IMG/VR virus record: IMGVR_UViG_3300042888_001941
Coordinates: 62,001-126,000 of that record
Source of the DNA: a virus
Reading direction: 5' to 3' (one strand)
DNA length: 64,000 nucleotides
Each line of letters starts with the position of its first letter. Within the stretch, counting starts at the first letter, position 1. The position numbers and the translations under genes were made by a program. A model generated the notes under the pieces. That model saw only the letters and a list, made by a program, of their open reading frames with translations, was not told the DNA's origin and did no database searches. Below are positions 1 through 10,491 of the stretch, in pieces.

Positions 1-57
1 GTGGTGACAAGTTACTGATGGCGTCCCAGGCTGTGGCGATAATTAAATTATAACAGG

Positions 58-333
58 TTAAGGCTGCTTAAGCGTATTTACCCAACCTACAAGAGACTCA
101 AGGGATAGGTCCATCATGCCGTCTTCCCCTAGAAGGTCCTCAAGGCGGCCAATGATGTCGGACAGTTCTTCCTCTGTGACACCCGTAAGACGCATAATGT
201 GTTCTTCCATAAGACCCATTAGCTCACGCATAAAGTCTATCGGCACCAGGGCAAGACCCTCTTCTTTCAGGTACTGCATTAGAACATCATCATCCCTATC
301 AAAGTCAGGATCTATATCATCTTCGAATGCCAT
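58..333 (-). CDS. Small acidic hypothetical protein
   Basis: A 91-residue, strongly acidic protein, mostly predicted helical, with an Asp-rich N-terminus (residues 4-16) and a Glu/Leu-rich middle. I do not recognise a family. The start is the ATG at 331-333. It has no Shine-Dalgarno sequence, but a -10-like TAGTAT lies six bases upstream, which suggests a leaderless transcript. It diverges from the secreted-protein gene at 437. Its acidity and size would fit a small regulator or inhibitor, but nothing in the sequence proves this. Confidence 0.6.
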   Translation of the reverse strand: MAFEDDIDPDFDRDDDVLMQYLKEEGLALVPIDFMRELMGLMEEHIMRLTGVTEEELSDIIGRLEDLLGEDGMMDLSLESLVGWVNTLKQP

Positions 334-339
334 TGATAG

Positions 340-351
340 ATACTATCTTAC
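340..351 (-). promoter_or_regulatory. Candidate leaderless promoter, -10 element
   Basis: On the minus strand GTAAGATAGTAT ends six bases before the ATG of the 91-residue gene. The same block, with one substitution, precedes the glycine-rich gene at 2838. The -35 region (17 bases further up) overlaps the repeated motif GCGGTGACA at 359-367. Confidence 0.45.
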
Positions 352-436
352 AATAATCGCGGTGACAGTTTTACGTTTTAGCCCTTACGTGATATTGTTT
401 ATTATATTAAATGACACACGACCAAAGGAAGATTAA

Positions 437-1564
437 ATGAAAAAGCTTATATCTACTCTCGGACTTATCTCTGCATTAGCATTAGTCGCATCACCTGCGC
501 AGGCGCGCTGGGCAATTGACTATGACCCAGTCGGTTCTATCTTTAGAATGGTAGAAGATGATCTGCTCCAAACCAGAGCAGACGGTTACTTTGTTATCTC
601 TGCAGAGGAGATTACGACTGCTAGAGAAGCCGCGCCTACAGCGCCAAGCAAGTATGCTGTTATCATTGGCGGTGTTGTTGACAAGATAGTTACGTGGGAC
701 GGTTACAGTCCACACGCAAAGATTAAGGATAACAGCGTAGTAGTTAAGATCCCAGCTGAGGGCGGCGTTAAGTACGTTGACCCTAAGGGATTCATTCGTC
801 TTAAGGCAATCACCCAAGGATCAATTATCTCTGTTGTTGATGCTCCAGGATCTACCATTACTCCTACACTTGTTGATATTGAGTATGTTCCTGTCGTTGA
901 ATTACCTGAGGAGCCAGTAGGACCTGCGGTGACAGAAGCAAACTCTGCAGTTGTTGTAAGCCAATCCGTCGCGGTGAACAACTCGATTTCTCTTAACATC
1001 CAGGTTCCTGATGTTGCCAATCTTCCTTCAACGTCATCTGTATCTGTCTATGTTGTAACTGACGGTAGATCTACCACTGCTATTGGTCTAGCACCGTCAC
1101 AAACTGCGGTGACAGTAACAGACGTGCCTCAAGGACAAAACGTTACGGTTAAGACAGTGATTCACGACTCTGTGACGAACACTGAGACGGTTGTTTCCAA
1201 TCCGGTGATTGCTACAACGCCTGTTGCGGTTCCTGTCTCTACACCCGCTCGAGACGCCTCACATGACCTTGCTACAGTTGCTGCTCCAGTAACTCAGGCA
1301 GTAACCACTGATTCATCGGGCGCTCGTAGTGCATCTATCTCAATACCTGCGGTGACAAACTTCGATGGTAACAAGACCTGGGCAACCCTTATGGTTGTTG
1401 ATAAGAAGACAGGGTCTACCACGGCAATTGGAACTGATGGCTCAGCCCAGACTCTAGACGTTAATTCACTAGGGTCTAACAGTGACTATGAGGTTAAGCT
1501 TGTTCTCCGCGATTTAGCAACAGGACAAGAGACAACTATCTACGGTCAAACAATTACTAAGTAG
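437..1564 (+). CDS. Secreted protein with two beta-domain repeats
   Basis: A 375-residue protein. Residues 1-23 form a typical Sec signal peptide: Lys-Lys, a hydrophobic core, then Ala-Gln-Ala before Arg24. Residues 24-145 form an unrecognised domain with several Gly/Val beta segments. Residues about 165-375 hold two related beta domains; both contain a Ser-Thr-Thr-Ala-Ile-Gly motif and end in similar strands, which suggests fibronectin-III-like or Ig-like folds. A good ribosome site (AAGGAAGA) precedes the ATG. A phage product exported by the host could act at the cell surface, in superinfection exclusion or as a virion decoration, but the role is unknown. Three copies of GCGGTGACA lie inside it. 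Confidence 0.8.
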   Translation: MKKLISTLGLISALALVASPAQARWAIDYDPVGSIFRMVEDDLLQTRADGYFVISAEEITTAREAAPTAPSKYAVIIGGVVDKIVTWDGYSPHAKIKDNSVVVKIPAEGGVKYVDPKGFIRLKAITQGSIISVVDAPGSTITPTLVDIEYVPVVELPEEPVGPAVTEANSAVVVSQSVAVNNSISLNIQVPDVANLPSTSSVSVYVVTDGRSTTAIGLAPSQTAVTVTDVPQGQNVTVKTVIHDSVTNTETVVSNPVIATTPVAVPVSTPARDASHDLATVAAPVTQAVTTDSSGARSASISIPAVTNFDGNKTWATLMVVDKKTGSTTAIGTDGSAQTLDVNSLGSNSDYEVKLVLRDLATGQETTIYGQTITK

Positions 1565-1571
1565 CAATTCT

Positions 1572-1581
1572 GTGCTAGTAT
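1572..1581 (+). promoter_or_regulatory. Candidate leaderless promoter, extended -10
   Basis: GTGCTAGTAT is an extended -10 (TGnTAnnAT) ending six bases before the ATG at 1588. There is no Shine-Dalgarno sequence in between, so the 147-residue gene would be translated from a leaderless mRNA. Confidence 0.45.
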
Positions 1582-1587
1582 TACTTA

Positions 1588-2031
1588 ATGCCTAATCTAA
1601 AGCGTTCCTGTAGCTCTTGCACTAAGTGCTGCGAAGGCTGGCTTACTGGAGAAGCTTTAGGCTACTCGTTTTTTCCAGGCAATCCTTGTCACTTTGTCTC
1701 CGTAGGTAAAGGGTGCACCGTTTATTCTAAAAGACCAAAGGAGCCTTGTAAGTCTTATAAGTGTAGTTGGCTCGTAAACGAAGATCTGCCTGAATGGATG
1801 AAACCTGATGAAGTAAATGCCATTGTAGATTTTAGAGAGACAGATGGCATTCTCTACATGCAAGTCATTGAAGCTGGATCTGTTTTAGAGTCTCGTGTCT
1901 TAAGTTGGCTAATTCAATACGCTTTAAGAAGTAAGTATAACTTCTTATGGAGTATCAATGGCGAAAAAAACTGGATTGGAAATGTAGAATTTAATGAGCT
2001 CATGCTTAAAGAAAGTAAAGTACAAAAATAG
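1588..2031 (+). CDS. YkgJ-like cysteine-cluster protein
   Basis: A 147-residue protein with an N-terminal cysteine cluster typical of the YkgJ-like zinc/iron-chelating family. C8, C11, C14 and C15 form CxxCxxCC, followed by C34, C43, C54 and C59. The family is thought to bind a metal or Fe-S cluster; its biochemical role is not established. The C-terminal half is Trp-rich and lacks cysteines. It lies just after the secreted-protein gene and converges with the glycine-rich gene at 2035. The start is the ATG at 1588, apparently leaderless. Function in the phage is unknown. Confidence 0.75.
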   Translation: MPNLKRSCSSCTKCCEGWLTGEALGYSFFPGNPCHFVSVGKGCTVYSKRPKEPCKSYKCSWLVNEDLPEWMKPDEVNAIVDFRETDGILYMQVIEAGSVLESRVLSWLIQYALRSKYNFLWSINGEKNWIGNVEFNELMLKESKVQK

Positions 2032-2034
2032 TAG

Positions 2035-2838
2035 TTATCCTGTAGCTTGAGTCTTTAAGTATCGGACAATAACTACCCCTGAGCCACCGTCGTACCCAGG
2101 ATATTGAGCGCTGCCGCCGCCAACGTATCCGCTGTTAGCTCCGCCTCCTGTCCCTGAAGCTCCATTTGAGTTCCCACCACGTGAACCACCAACTCCAATA
2201 GTCCCTAAGCCGTAAATGTTAGAACCAGTTGTTCCGCCGTACGTTCCTGCGGCGACTCCAATTCCACCACCTGAACCCGAACCAGGCAGACCAAACGGGT
2301 TACCAGCATCTCCAGCGTCTCCGTTACCTCCCTGAGAACCAGTTCCATATAAGGAAGAAGTATTTGCTCCACCACCACCACATCCTCCATTCCCAGGATA
2401 CTGACCAGAACCTTGACCAGCGTATCCTTGCCCAGCTCCACCACCAATTGCTGTTAACCCAAAACCAGTAGAGTTGTTTCCATTAGAGCCAGTAGACGAC
2501 GAACCTGCACCAGTCCCAGCTCCGCCTGCACCGATAACTATTGAGTAGCTGCCTGTTAAAGTAGTGTTTGTAAGCGCTTGTTTGCCACCAGCACCACCTG
2601 CTCCGCCAATCTTTGGAACAGCGCCAGTCTTAGTGCTGCTGTTAAATCCACCAGCGCCGCCTCCACCGCCTGCTATCACGGTAACGTCAGCTACAATAGT
2701 GCCAGTCACTACTAATGCGTCGCTTGAAGTAAACTTTCTATAGTAGTAAGTTGCATCTGAAGAGGAGGTTCCGCCACTAACTGTTGCTAACCTACGAGAC
2801 TCTCCTCCATGAGAAGCTCTTGCGCCTAGGATTGTCAT
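2035..2838 (-). CDS. Glycine-rich tail fibre/adhesin protein, reverse orientation
   Basis: A 267-residue protein. A short N-terminal segment (1-55) leads into a long glycine-rich region (about 55-255) with runs of Gly broken by Ala, Ser, Asn and Tyr. It ends in the Gly-Ser-Gly-Val-Val-Ile-Val-Arg-Tyr signature shared by all glycine-rich genes of the window. Such domains resemble the polyglycine-II adhesins of phage S16 gp38 type, so a receptor-binding role at a fibre tip is likely but inferred. It is the only gene of this family on the minus strand. Its first 12 residues closely match those of the plus-strand gene at 8698. The start looks leaderless. Confidence 0.75.
   Translation of the reverse strand: MTILGARASHGGESRRLATVSGGTSSSDATYYYRKFTSSDALVVTGTIVADVTVIAGGGGGAGGFNSSTKTGAVPKIGGAGGAGGKQALTNTTLTGSYSIVIGAGGAGTGAGSSSTGSNGNNSTGFGLTAIGGGAGQGYAGQGSGQYPGNGGCGGGGANTSSLYGTGSQGGNGDAGDAGNPFGLPGSGSGGGIGVAAGTYGGTTGSNIYGLGTIGVGGSRGGNSNGASGTGGGANSGYVGGGSAQYPGYDGGSGVVIVRYLKTQATG
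2804..2838 (-). repeat. Inverted partner of the 8698 gene start
   Basis: The first 35 bases of the minus-strand glycine-rich gene match the first 35 bases of the plus-strand gene at 8698 at 30 of 35 positions. The two form imperfect inverted repeats about 5.9 kb apart, flanking the serine recombinase. Four of the five differences are at third codon positions, which also fits simple paralogy. Confidence 0.6.
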
Positions 2839-2844
2839 GCGGGT

Positions 2845-2856
2845 ATTCTATCTTAC
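2845..2856 (-). promoter_or_regulatory. Candidate leaderless promoter, -10 element
   Basis: On the minus strand GTAAGATAGAAT ends six bases before the ATG at 2838. It matches the block upstream of the gene at 333 at 11 of 12 positions. Confidence 0.45.
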
Positions 2857-2895
2857 CTACGGATAAATGATAGTAATTTAAGTTTCAACTACTTT

Positions 2896-2933
2896 ACTTC
2901 TTAGTAAGGCACCAAGAAGTCTTACTAAGAAGT
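2896..2933. repeat. Perfect 13-bp inverted repeat in a divergent promoter region
   Basis: ACTTCTTAGTAAG at 2896-2908 and CTTACTAAGAAGT at 2921-2933 are exact inverted copies separated by 12 bases. The spacer contains another AAGAAGT, so two alternative stems are possible. There is no following T-run, so it is not an ordinary terminator. It lies between divergent fibre genes and could be an operator, recombination site or RNA switch. Confidence 0.7.
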
Positions 2934-2981
2934 CCCCAGCCTGTGATAAAGTATAGGCTATAGAGGAAGAATGGGATAAAT

Positions 2982-3340
2982 ATGTCCGCTGGTATCCATA
3001 ACATTATTGTTGAGCAAGGCGCTACGTTCAATCAGACCTACACATGGAAGATTAACTCTAATGCAGTTAACCTTTCTAGCTACACTGCCCGCCTTCAAGT
3101 TCGCGGTAACGGCTCAGGCAAGACCTGGATTCAAGACCAGGTTATCTCTCTTACCTCTGACGTTAATGGCGGAATTGTGCTTGGCGGCGCTGCAGGAACT
3201 ATCGCTGTCTCTATTTCTGCCACGGCAACAACTGCTATTCTTCCAGGCAAGTACTTTTATGATCTTGAGCTCGAGTCAAACGACGCAACAGTAACTCGTC
3301 TTCTTAAGGGAACATTCACCGTGTCTGCAGAGGTGACTCG

Positions 3341-3344
<4 letters not shown>
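2982..3344 (+). CDS. Fibre-associated beta protein, BppU-N-like
   Basis: A 120-residue, beta-rich protein that starts with a hydrophobic strand and Gln-Gly-Ala-Thr-Phe, then a Tyr-Thr-Ala-Arg-Leu-Gln-Val-Arg strand. It ends with a Tyr-Phe-Tyr-Asp-Leu-Glu-Leu strand and Leu-Leu-Lys-Gly-Thr-Phe-Thr-Val. This pattern resembles the N-terminal domain of baseplate upper proteins, which attaches fibres to the baseplate, and is common as a small protein before fibre genes. The assignment is by pattern only. Its stop codon overlaps the TTG start of the following long fibre by four bases (TTGA), indicating translational coupling. Confidence 0.65.
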
Positions 3345-6718
<3,374 letters not shown>

Positions 6719-6720
6719 TA

Positions 6721-6936
6721 ATGTCAGACGTGAATGAGTTTAACGCTGAAACTGGCCAGGCAGTCCTGCGCCCATACACTGAAGAAGAACTTGCTCAAGC
6801 GGAGCATGACGCTAACATTGTGGCGACACCAGAAACCGTCTCAATAGAAGAAGATGCGCTAAAGATTTCAGCCTTGGTCAAGCTTCAAACCCTTGGTTTA
6901 ACAGAAGAAGAAGCTCGCGCAATTGCTGGTCTATAA
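6721..6936 (+). CDS. Small protein downstream of fibre gene
   Basis: A 71-residue acidic protein with Arg-Pro-Tyr-Thr-Glu-Glu-Glu-Leu in the middle and a helical C-terminus (Leu-Thr-Glu-Glu-Glu-Ala-Arg-Ala-Ile-Ala-Gly-Leu). I chose the ATG at 6721, two bases after the fibre stop. An in-frame upstream ATG at 6697 would lie inside the fibre gene. Small proteins of this kind often follow fibre genes as assembly helpers, but I cannot assign a family. A strong terminator follows at 6980. Confidence 0.6.
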   Translation: MSDVNEFNAETGQAVLRPYTEEELAQAEHDANIVATPETVSIEEDALKISALVKLQTLGLTEEEARAIAGL

Positions 6937-6979
6937 GCCTTTCTAGAACACCTAATAACCTAGTTACAAGCCTCCAAAG

Positions 6980-7020
6980 CATACACCCTTCAACTTAAGG
7001 GTGTATGGCAGTTTCTTTCT
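6980..7020 (+). terminator. Rho-independent terminator
   Basis: CATACACCCTT (6980-6990), a six-base loop and AAGGGTGTATG (6997-7007) form a perfect 11-bp stem, followed by a T-rich tract. It ends the 2982-6936 fibre operon. Confidence 0.85.
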
Positions 7021-7092
7021 CATGTTTCTTTGTAAAAATTGTACATTAGAACGGACAAAGTATTATGTCTGTCAAAAATGTACATAGGCTAT

Positions 7093-7123
7093 TTGATACA
7101 TTTTTAGCTAAATAGAGTATGAT
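7093..7123 (+). promoter_or_regulatory. Candidate promoter of the serine recombinase (leaderless)
   Basis: TTGATA (7093-7098) and TATGAT (7118-7123) are spaced by 19 bases, and the ATG follows six bases after the -10. No Shine-Dalgarno sequence is present, so the transcript is probably leaderless. The upstream region contains several TGTAC-centred repeats. Confidence 0.45.
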
Positions 7124-7129
7124 ATCTCA

Positions 7130-7789
7130 ATGGAACTTGACGATAAAGTAGCGCTGCTTTACGCCCGTGTATCAACGTCTATGCAGGTTCAAGACGGAAT
7201 CTCGTTAGATGTTCAAGAGCGCGCGTTACGCAGCGCGGCAGAGCTTGCAGGATACAAAAATGTACAACTAGTACGTGAGGAAGGCCGCTCTGGCAAGTCA
7301 ATTAAAGGCCGTCCTGCCCTGCGTGGCGCCCTTACGGATCTTGAGTTAGGTAAAGCCCATGCTCTTTTTGTTACCCGCTTAGATCGCCTGTCTCGCTCGA
7401 CTCAAGACTTCTTGTCTATAGTAGATCAAGCCCACAAGTACAACTGGCGTCTTGTGCTGCTTGACCTCAACCTCGACACTTCATCCTACCAAGGAAGATT
7501 TGTTGTCACGATTATGTCCGCGCTTGCAGAGATGGAAAGATCTATCATCTCTGAGCGTCAAAAAGATGTTCACTCTCATAGACGATCTATAGGCAAAGTC
7601 TGGGGCAAAGATTTAGGGCCCAAGAAAAGAATACCTGATGATGTCTTAAATCGAATTTTTGCTGAGAAGGCGGCAGGTAAGTCAATGAACGGCATAGCTA
7701 GAAACTTAAATGCTGAAGGGATACCTGCTGCTTATGGCGGAAAATGGACAGCTTCATCTATTAAGTACGTGCTAGACAGAAACACTTAA
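7130..7789 (+). CDS. Small serine recombinase (resolvase/invertase type)
   Basis: A 219-residue site-specific recombinase. The catalytic domain (about 7-145) has the nucleophile Ser15 in Tyr-Ala-Arg-Val-Ser-Thr and the Arg cluster around 83-89 (Arg-Leu-Asp-Arg-Leu-Ser-Arg). A Met-Glu-Arg segment follows at the start of the E helix. The C-terminus (about 165-219) is the helix-turn-helix of the recombinase family (Ile-Ala-Arg-Asn-Leu-Asn, then Gly-Lys-Trp). The zinc ribbon and coiled coil of large integrases are absent, so it is more like a resolvase or invertase. It sits among fibre genes and between inverted glycine-rich gene starts, which suggests fibre switching. Resolution of multimers is an alternative. 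Confidence 0.9.
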   Translation: MELDDKVALLYARVSTSMQVQDGISLDVQERALRSAAELAGYKNVQLVREEGRSGKSIKGRPALRGALTDLELGKAHALFVTRLDRLSRSTQDFLSIVDQAHKYNWRLVLLDLNLDTSSYQGRFVVTIMSALAEMERSIISERQKDVHSHRRSIGKVWGKDLGPKKRIPDDVLNRIFAEKAAGKSMNGIARNLNAEGIPAAYGGKWTASSIKYVLDRNT

Positions 7790-7801
7790 TCCTTACTGGT
7801 G

Positions 7802-7807
7802 TAGAAT
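7802..7807 (+). promoter_or_regulatory. Candidate -10 for the glycine-rich pair
   Basis: TAGAAT preceded by TG lies just after the recombinase stop and 25 bases before the ATG at 7832, which has a clear Shine-Dalgarno (TAGGAG). No good -35 is visible. Confidence 0.35.
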
Positions 7808-7831
7808 AAGCCTATACTCTTTAGGAGAATA

Positions 7832-8701
7832 ATGAACATTCTTGGTACTGTAGCAAGTGCGTACACAGTTCTTAGTCCTACATCAATAGAGCTTCTTCTT
7901 GTTGGCGGCGGCGCTGGCGGTGGCGCTTCTGAAAACTCTGGTGGTGGAGGTGCTGGCGGCTATAGATACTTTGCGTCAACAGCAGTTACTCCTGGGACTT
8001 CTTACTCTGTTACAGTTGGCGGAGGAGGCGCTGGTGGTACGGTTAACGTAAACCGTGGAGGTAGCGGTGGAGGAACTACAGGCTTTGGCTTCACCGCAGC
8101 AGGCGGTGGCGGTGGTGGGTCTGGCACAGGTGCATCCCAGAAGACAGGTGCATCTGGTGGCTCTGGCGGTGGTGGTGGTTCATCATCCTCAGAAGGCTCA
8201 GGAAATACCCCGTCAACTTCCCCATCACAAGGTAACAATGGTGGACCAGGCTCAGGTTCTGGTGGAGGCGGAGGTGGAGGCGCTAGCCAAGCAGGAGTAG
8301 AAGGCAATTTTAGTAATACTGGCAGAGGCGGAAACGGAACTGCAAATTCAATCACAGGCTCATCGGTAACCTACGCAGGCGGAGGTGGTGGCGGTGCAGG
8401 AAGTAGTTCAACAAGACCCGCAGGTGGTTCTGGCGGAGGTGGAGCTGGAGGCAACAATCAATCTGGTTCACAAGGCGGAATTTCTGGAACTAATAACCTT
8501 GGTGGCGGTGGCGGTGGCGTAGGAAGCATCACGCCACCAAACTATGGTGGCGATGGTGGTTCAGGCGTAGTCATTGTCGCGTACCCAGACACGTTTGCAC
8601 CTTTAACTTCTATTAGTGTTGGGTTAAGCTATGACCAACCATCTCGCTCTGGCTACAGAGTCTATCGCTTTACAGCAGGAACAGGAACAATAACAATATG
8701 A
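7832..8701 (+). CDS. Glycine-rich tail fibre/adhesin protein
   Basis: A 289-residue protein. The N-terminus (Met-Asn-Ile-Leu-Gly) resembles that of its neighbours at 2838 and 8698. A hydrophobic strand leads into a polyglycine-rich region (about 25-245) with Gly runs, Ser and Asn loops, and the Gly-Ser-Gly-Val-Val-Ile-Val signature. The C-terminal 40 residues (Gly-Leu-Ser-Tyr, then Ser-Gly-Tyr-Arg-Val-Tyr-Arg-Phe-Thr-Ala-Gly-Thr-Gly) are shared with the next gene. It is a probable adhesin. A strong ribosome site precedes the start. The stop overlaps the next start by four bases (ATGA), so the two genes are coupled. Confidence 0.75.
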   Translation: MNILGTVASAYTVLSPTSIELLLVGGGAGGGASENSGGGGAGGYRYFASTAVTPGTSYSVTVGGGGAGGTVNVNRGGSGGGTTGFGFTAAGGGGGGSGTGASQKTGASGGSGGGGGSSSSEGSGNTPSTSPSQGNNGGPGSGSGGGGGGGASQAGVEGNFSNTGRGGNGTANSITGSSVTYAGGGGGGAGSSSTRPAGGSGGGGAGGNNQSGSQGGISGTNNLGGGGGGVGSITPPNYGGDGGSGVVIVAYPDTFAPLTSISVGLSYDQPSRSGYRVYRFTAGTGTITI

Positions 8702-8732
8702 CAATGCTAGGCGCTAAAGCTTCACATGGTGG
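8698..8732 (+). repeat. Inverted partner of the 2838 gene start
   Basis: The first 35 bases match the start of the minus-strand glycine-rich gene at 30 of 35 positions, in opposite orientation. With 2804-2838 this forms a candidate invertible-segment boundary. Confidence 0.6.
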
Positions 8733-9552
8733 CAGTTTCCGCAGAAAGCCTGCTACATTAGAACTTCTTCTAGTTGCTGGCGGAGGCTCAGGTGGCTCTA
8801 GTTTCTACGCAGGTGGAGGTGGCGCAGGAGGCTATGTTAGTGATCTTAATTTTACTACGCCATTAACTCCTTTTACAATTACAGTTGGCGCTGGCGGTGC
8901 AGCCCCCGTTAGTTCCGCTCTTGGTAATCCTGGAAACAATTCTGTGTTTGCGTCTATTACTGCAACTGGCGGTGGGTGTGGTCGCAAAGATGATTCTGCT
9001 ACACAGGAAACCTCGGGCGGCTCAGGCGGCGGTGGCGCTGGGTCTGGCGGCGGTGCTGGTAATTCAAGCCCTGGAAATGGAAGTCAAGGAAATCGTGGCG
9101 GTTTTGGCCACGGGCAAAGTTCTCAACTTGGCGGTGGTGGCGGAGGCGGTGGAGCAGGCGCAGTAGGTGGTAATGGCAGTTCGGGAACAGGTGGTGCAGG
9201 CGGAGCAGGCAGCGCTAATTCAATTACTGGCTCATCTGTAACTTATGCAGGTGGCGGCGGTGGCGCAGTAGTTCAAACTAGCGGAGCAGGCGCAGGTGGC
9301 TCAGGTGGCGGTGGAGTAGGTGGAAGAAATGGTTCTGGACCAGGCGCTGGTACAGTCAATCTTGGCGGTGGCGGTGGCGGAGCGTACTCATCAAGTAGCG
9401 CAGGTGGCGGCTCTGGCGTAGTGATTATCGCTTACCCAAACACTTTCCCAGCGCCAACATCAATTGGCGCAGGACTAAGCTATACAGAACCATCTCGCTC
9501 TGGTTATCGCGTGTATCGTTTTACAGCAGGAACAGGAACGGTAACTATCTAG
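8698..9552 (+). CDS. Glycine-rich tail fibre/adhesin protein
   Basis: A 284-residue paralogue of the preceding gene. The N-terminus (Met-Thr-Met-Leu-Gly-Ala-Lys-Ala-Ser-His-Gly-Gly) nearly duplicates that of the opposite-strand gene at 2838. The glycine-rich body spans about 25-245. The C-terminal 40 residues match those of the 7832 product almost exactly, while the glycine-rich loops differ. This is the pattern expected if recognition loops diversify between conserved ends. It ends before a bidirectional terminator at 9578. Probable receptor-binding tip protein; function inferred. Confidence 0.75.
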   Translation: MTMLGAKASHGGSFRRKPATLELLLVAGGGSGGSSFYAGGGGAGGYVSDLNFTTPLTPFTITVGAGGAAPVSSALGNPGNNSVFASITATGGGCGRKDDSATQETSGGSGGGGAGSGGGAGNSSPGNGSQGNRGGFGHGQSSQLGGGGGGGGAGAVGGNGSSGTGGAGGAGSANSITGSSVTYAGGGGGAVVQTSGAGAGGSGGGGVGGRNGSGPGAGTVNLGGGGGGAYSSSSAGGGSGVVIIAYPNTFPAPTSIGAGLSYTEPSRSGYRVYRFTAGTGTVTI

Positions 9553-9577
9553 TTATTGAACTACAATAAAAATTAGG

Positions 9578-9623
9578 AAGAGCCGGAAGCGTAGGGACTG
9601 TGTTTCTACGCTATCCGGCTCTT
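9578..9623. terminator. Bidirectional terminator between convergent genes
   Basis: AAGAGCCGG-A-AGCGTAG (9578-9594) pairs with CTACGCT-AT-CCGGCTCTT (9606-9623) around an 11-base loop. The flanks are A-rich on the left and T/A-rich on the right. It separates the plus-strand fibre genes from the minus-strand endolysin. Confidence 0.8.
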
Positions 9624-9694
9624 ATAAGTTCTGATACCTCTCCCGATACCAAAAACTTAGTTTGTACTATATACCTATATTGTACTTTTTGTTT

Positions 9695-10474
9695 CTATTT
9701 GACAGGAAGTCCTGTGATTGATTTCCAGGTCTTAGCGTCTACAATGCCAGTGACAGGGAGCTTCTTAGCCTTCTGATGGGCGATTACAGCCTTCTTTGTG
9801 ACTGGACCGAATTGACCATCGGCTGGTTTAATCTCAAGAGCAGCTTGAACTGTCTTAACGTGAATGCCTGACTCGCCTGGATCAATTGTCTCACCAGGGT
9901 AGACCTTGCCAGTTGTGTCCTTTTCCTTAACAGGCTTAGGCGCAACTGGAGCAGCTGCAGATCCAGCATAGTCTGGACGACCCCAACCAACAACGCCCAT
10001 AAGAAGTTTCTTCGCGTTGTTCTTGCGGAACCCGCGCTCCTTCTTGCAAGTTTCTCCGCCGTTACGTTGATCTCCGCTAGGAGCTCCCGCGGTGTTACCT
10101 TCAATGCAAACTGCAATACCAGTCTTAGCATCTGCCTTAACAACGATACCTACGTGAGAAATGCGATCTACGCCGTCTCCTGGGAAGTCAAAGTACACAA
10201 TGTCTCCTGCTTCAGGAACATTTACTCCGTCATTTTCGTACCAGCGCTTTTGCTTCTTGAAAGCGTCTGCGCCTGCTACTGTTGAGACAGTATTAGGTAC
10301 CTTAACTCCAGCTTGGTTTGCGCACCACATTACGAAGCTTCCACACCAAGGCAAGAAGTTTGCCTTTGTGAATGCTCCGTACTTGGTTTCATTATCTTTA
10401 GGACCTTCAATAGTTCCTACCTCAGCGAGCGCAACTTCAATAAGTCGTGCGGCTGTTCCTTGTGCTGCTGCCAT
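9695..10474 (-). CDS. Endolysin: CHAP amidase/peptidase with peptidoglycan-binding domain
   Basis: A 259-residue lysin that cleaves host peptidoglycan at the end of infection. The CHAP domain spans about 1-170, with catalytic Cys44 (Trp-Cys-Gly-Ser), His107 (Ser-His-Val-Gly-Ile) and Glu125/Asn127. An Ala/Pro/Lys linker (172-188) leads to a PG_binding_1 domain (about 195-255; Val-Gln-Ala-Ala-Leu and Asp-Gly-Gln-Phe-Gly-Pro motifs). No signal peptide is present, so a holin is expected; the membrane protein at 14025 is a candidate. It is the last gene of the leftward unit that begins with the primase-helicase. A Shine-Dalgarno (AGAGGAG) precedes the ATG. Confidence 0.92.
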   Translation of the reverse strand: MAAAQGTAARLIEVALAEVGTIEGPKDNETKYGAFTKANFLPWCGSFVMWCANQAGVKVPNTVSTVAGADAFKKQKRWYENDGVNVPEAGDIVYFDFPGDGVDRISHVGIVVKADAKTGIAVCIEGNTAGAPSGDQRNGGETCKKERGFRKNNAKKLLMGVVGWGRPDYAGSAAAPVAPKPVKEKDTTGKVYPGETIDPGESGIHVKTVQAALEIKPADGQFGPVTKKAVIAHQKAKKLPVTGIVDAKTWKSITGLPVK

Positions 10475-10491
10475 TTTTTGTTCTCCTCTAG

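Noticed and set aside
1-18. Open frame from the window edge (Val-Val-Thr-Ser-Tyr-stop)
   Set aside because: Too short to show that it is the end of a real gene.
116-436. Plus-strand open frame opposite the small acidic gene
   Set aside because: Antisense shadow with Ser/Arg-rich low-complexity translation and no ribosome site.
7130-7789. Reading the recombinase as a prophage integrase
   Set aside because: It lacks the zinc ribbon and coiled coil of large serine integrases, and no attachment site or repressor-lysogeny module is visible.
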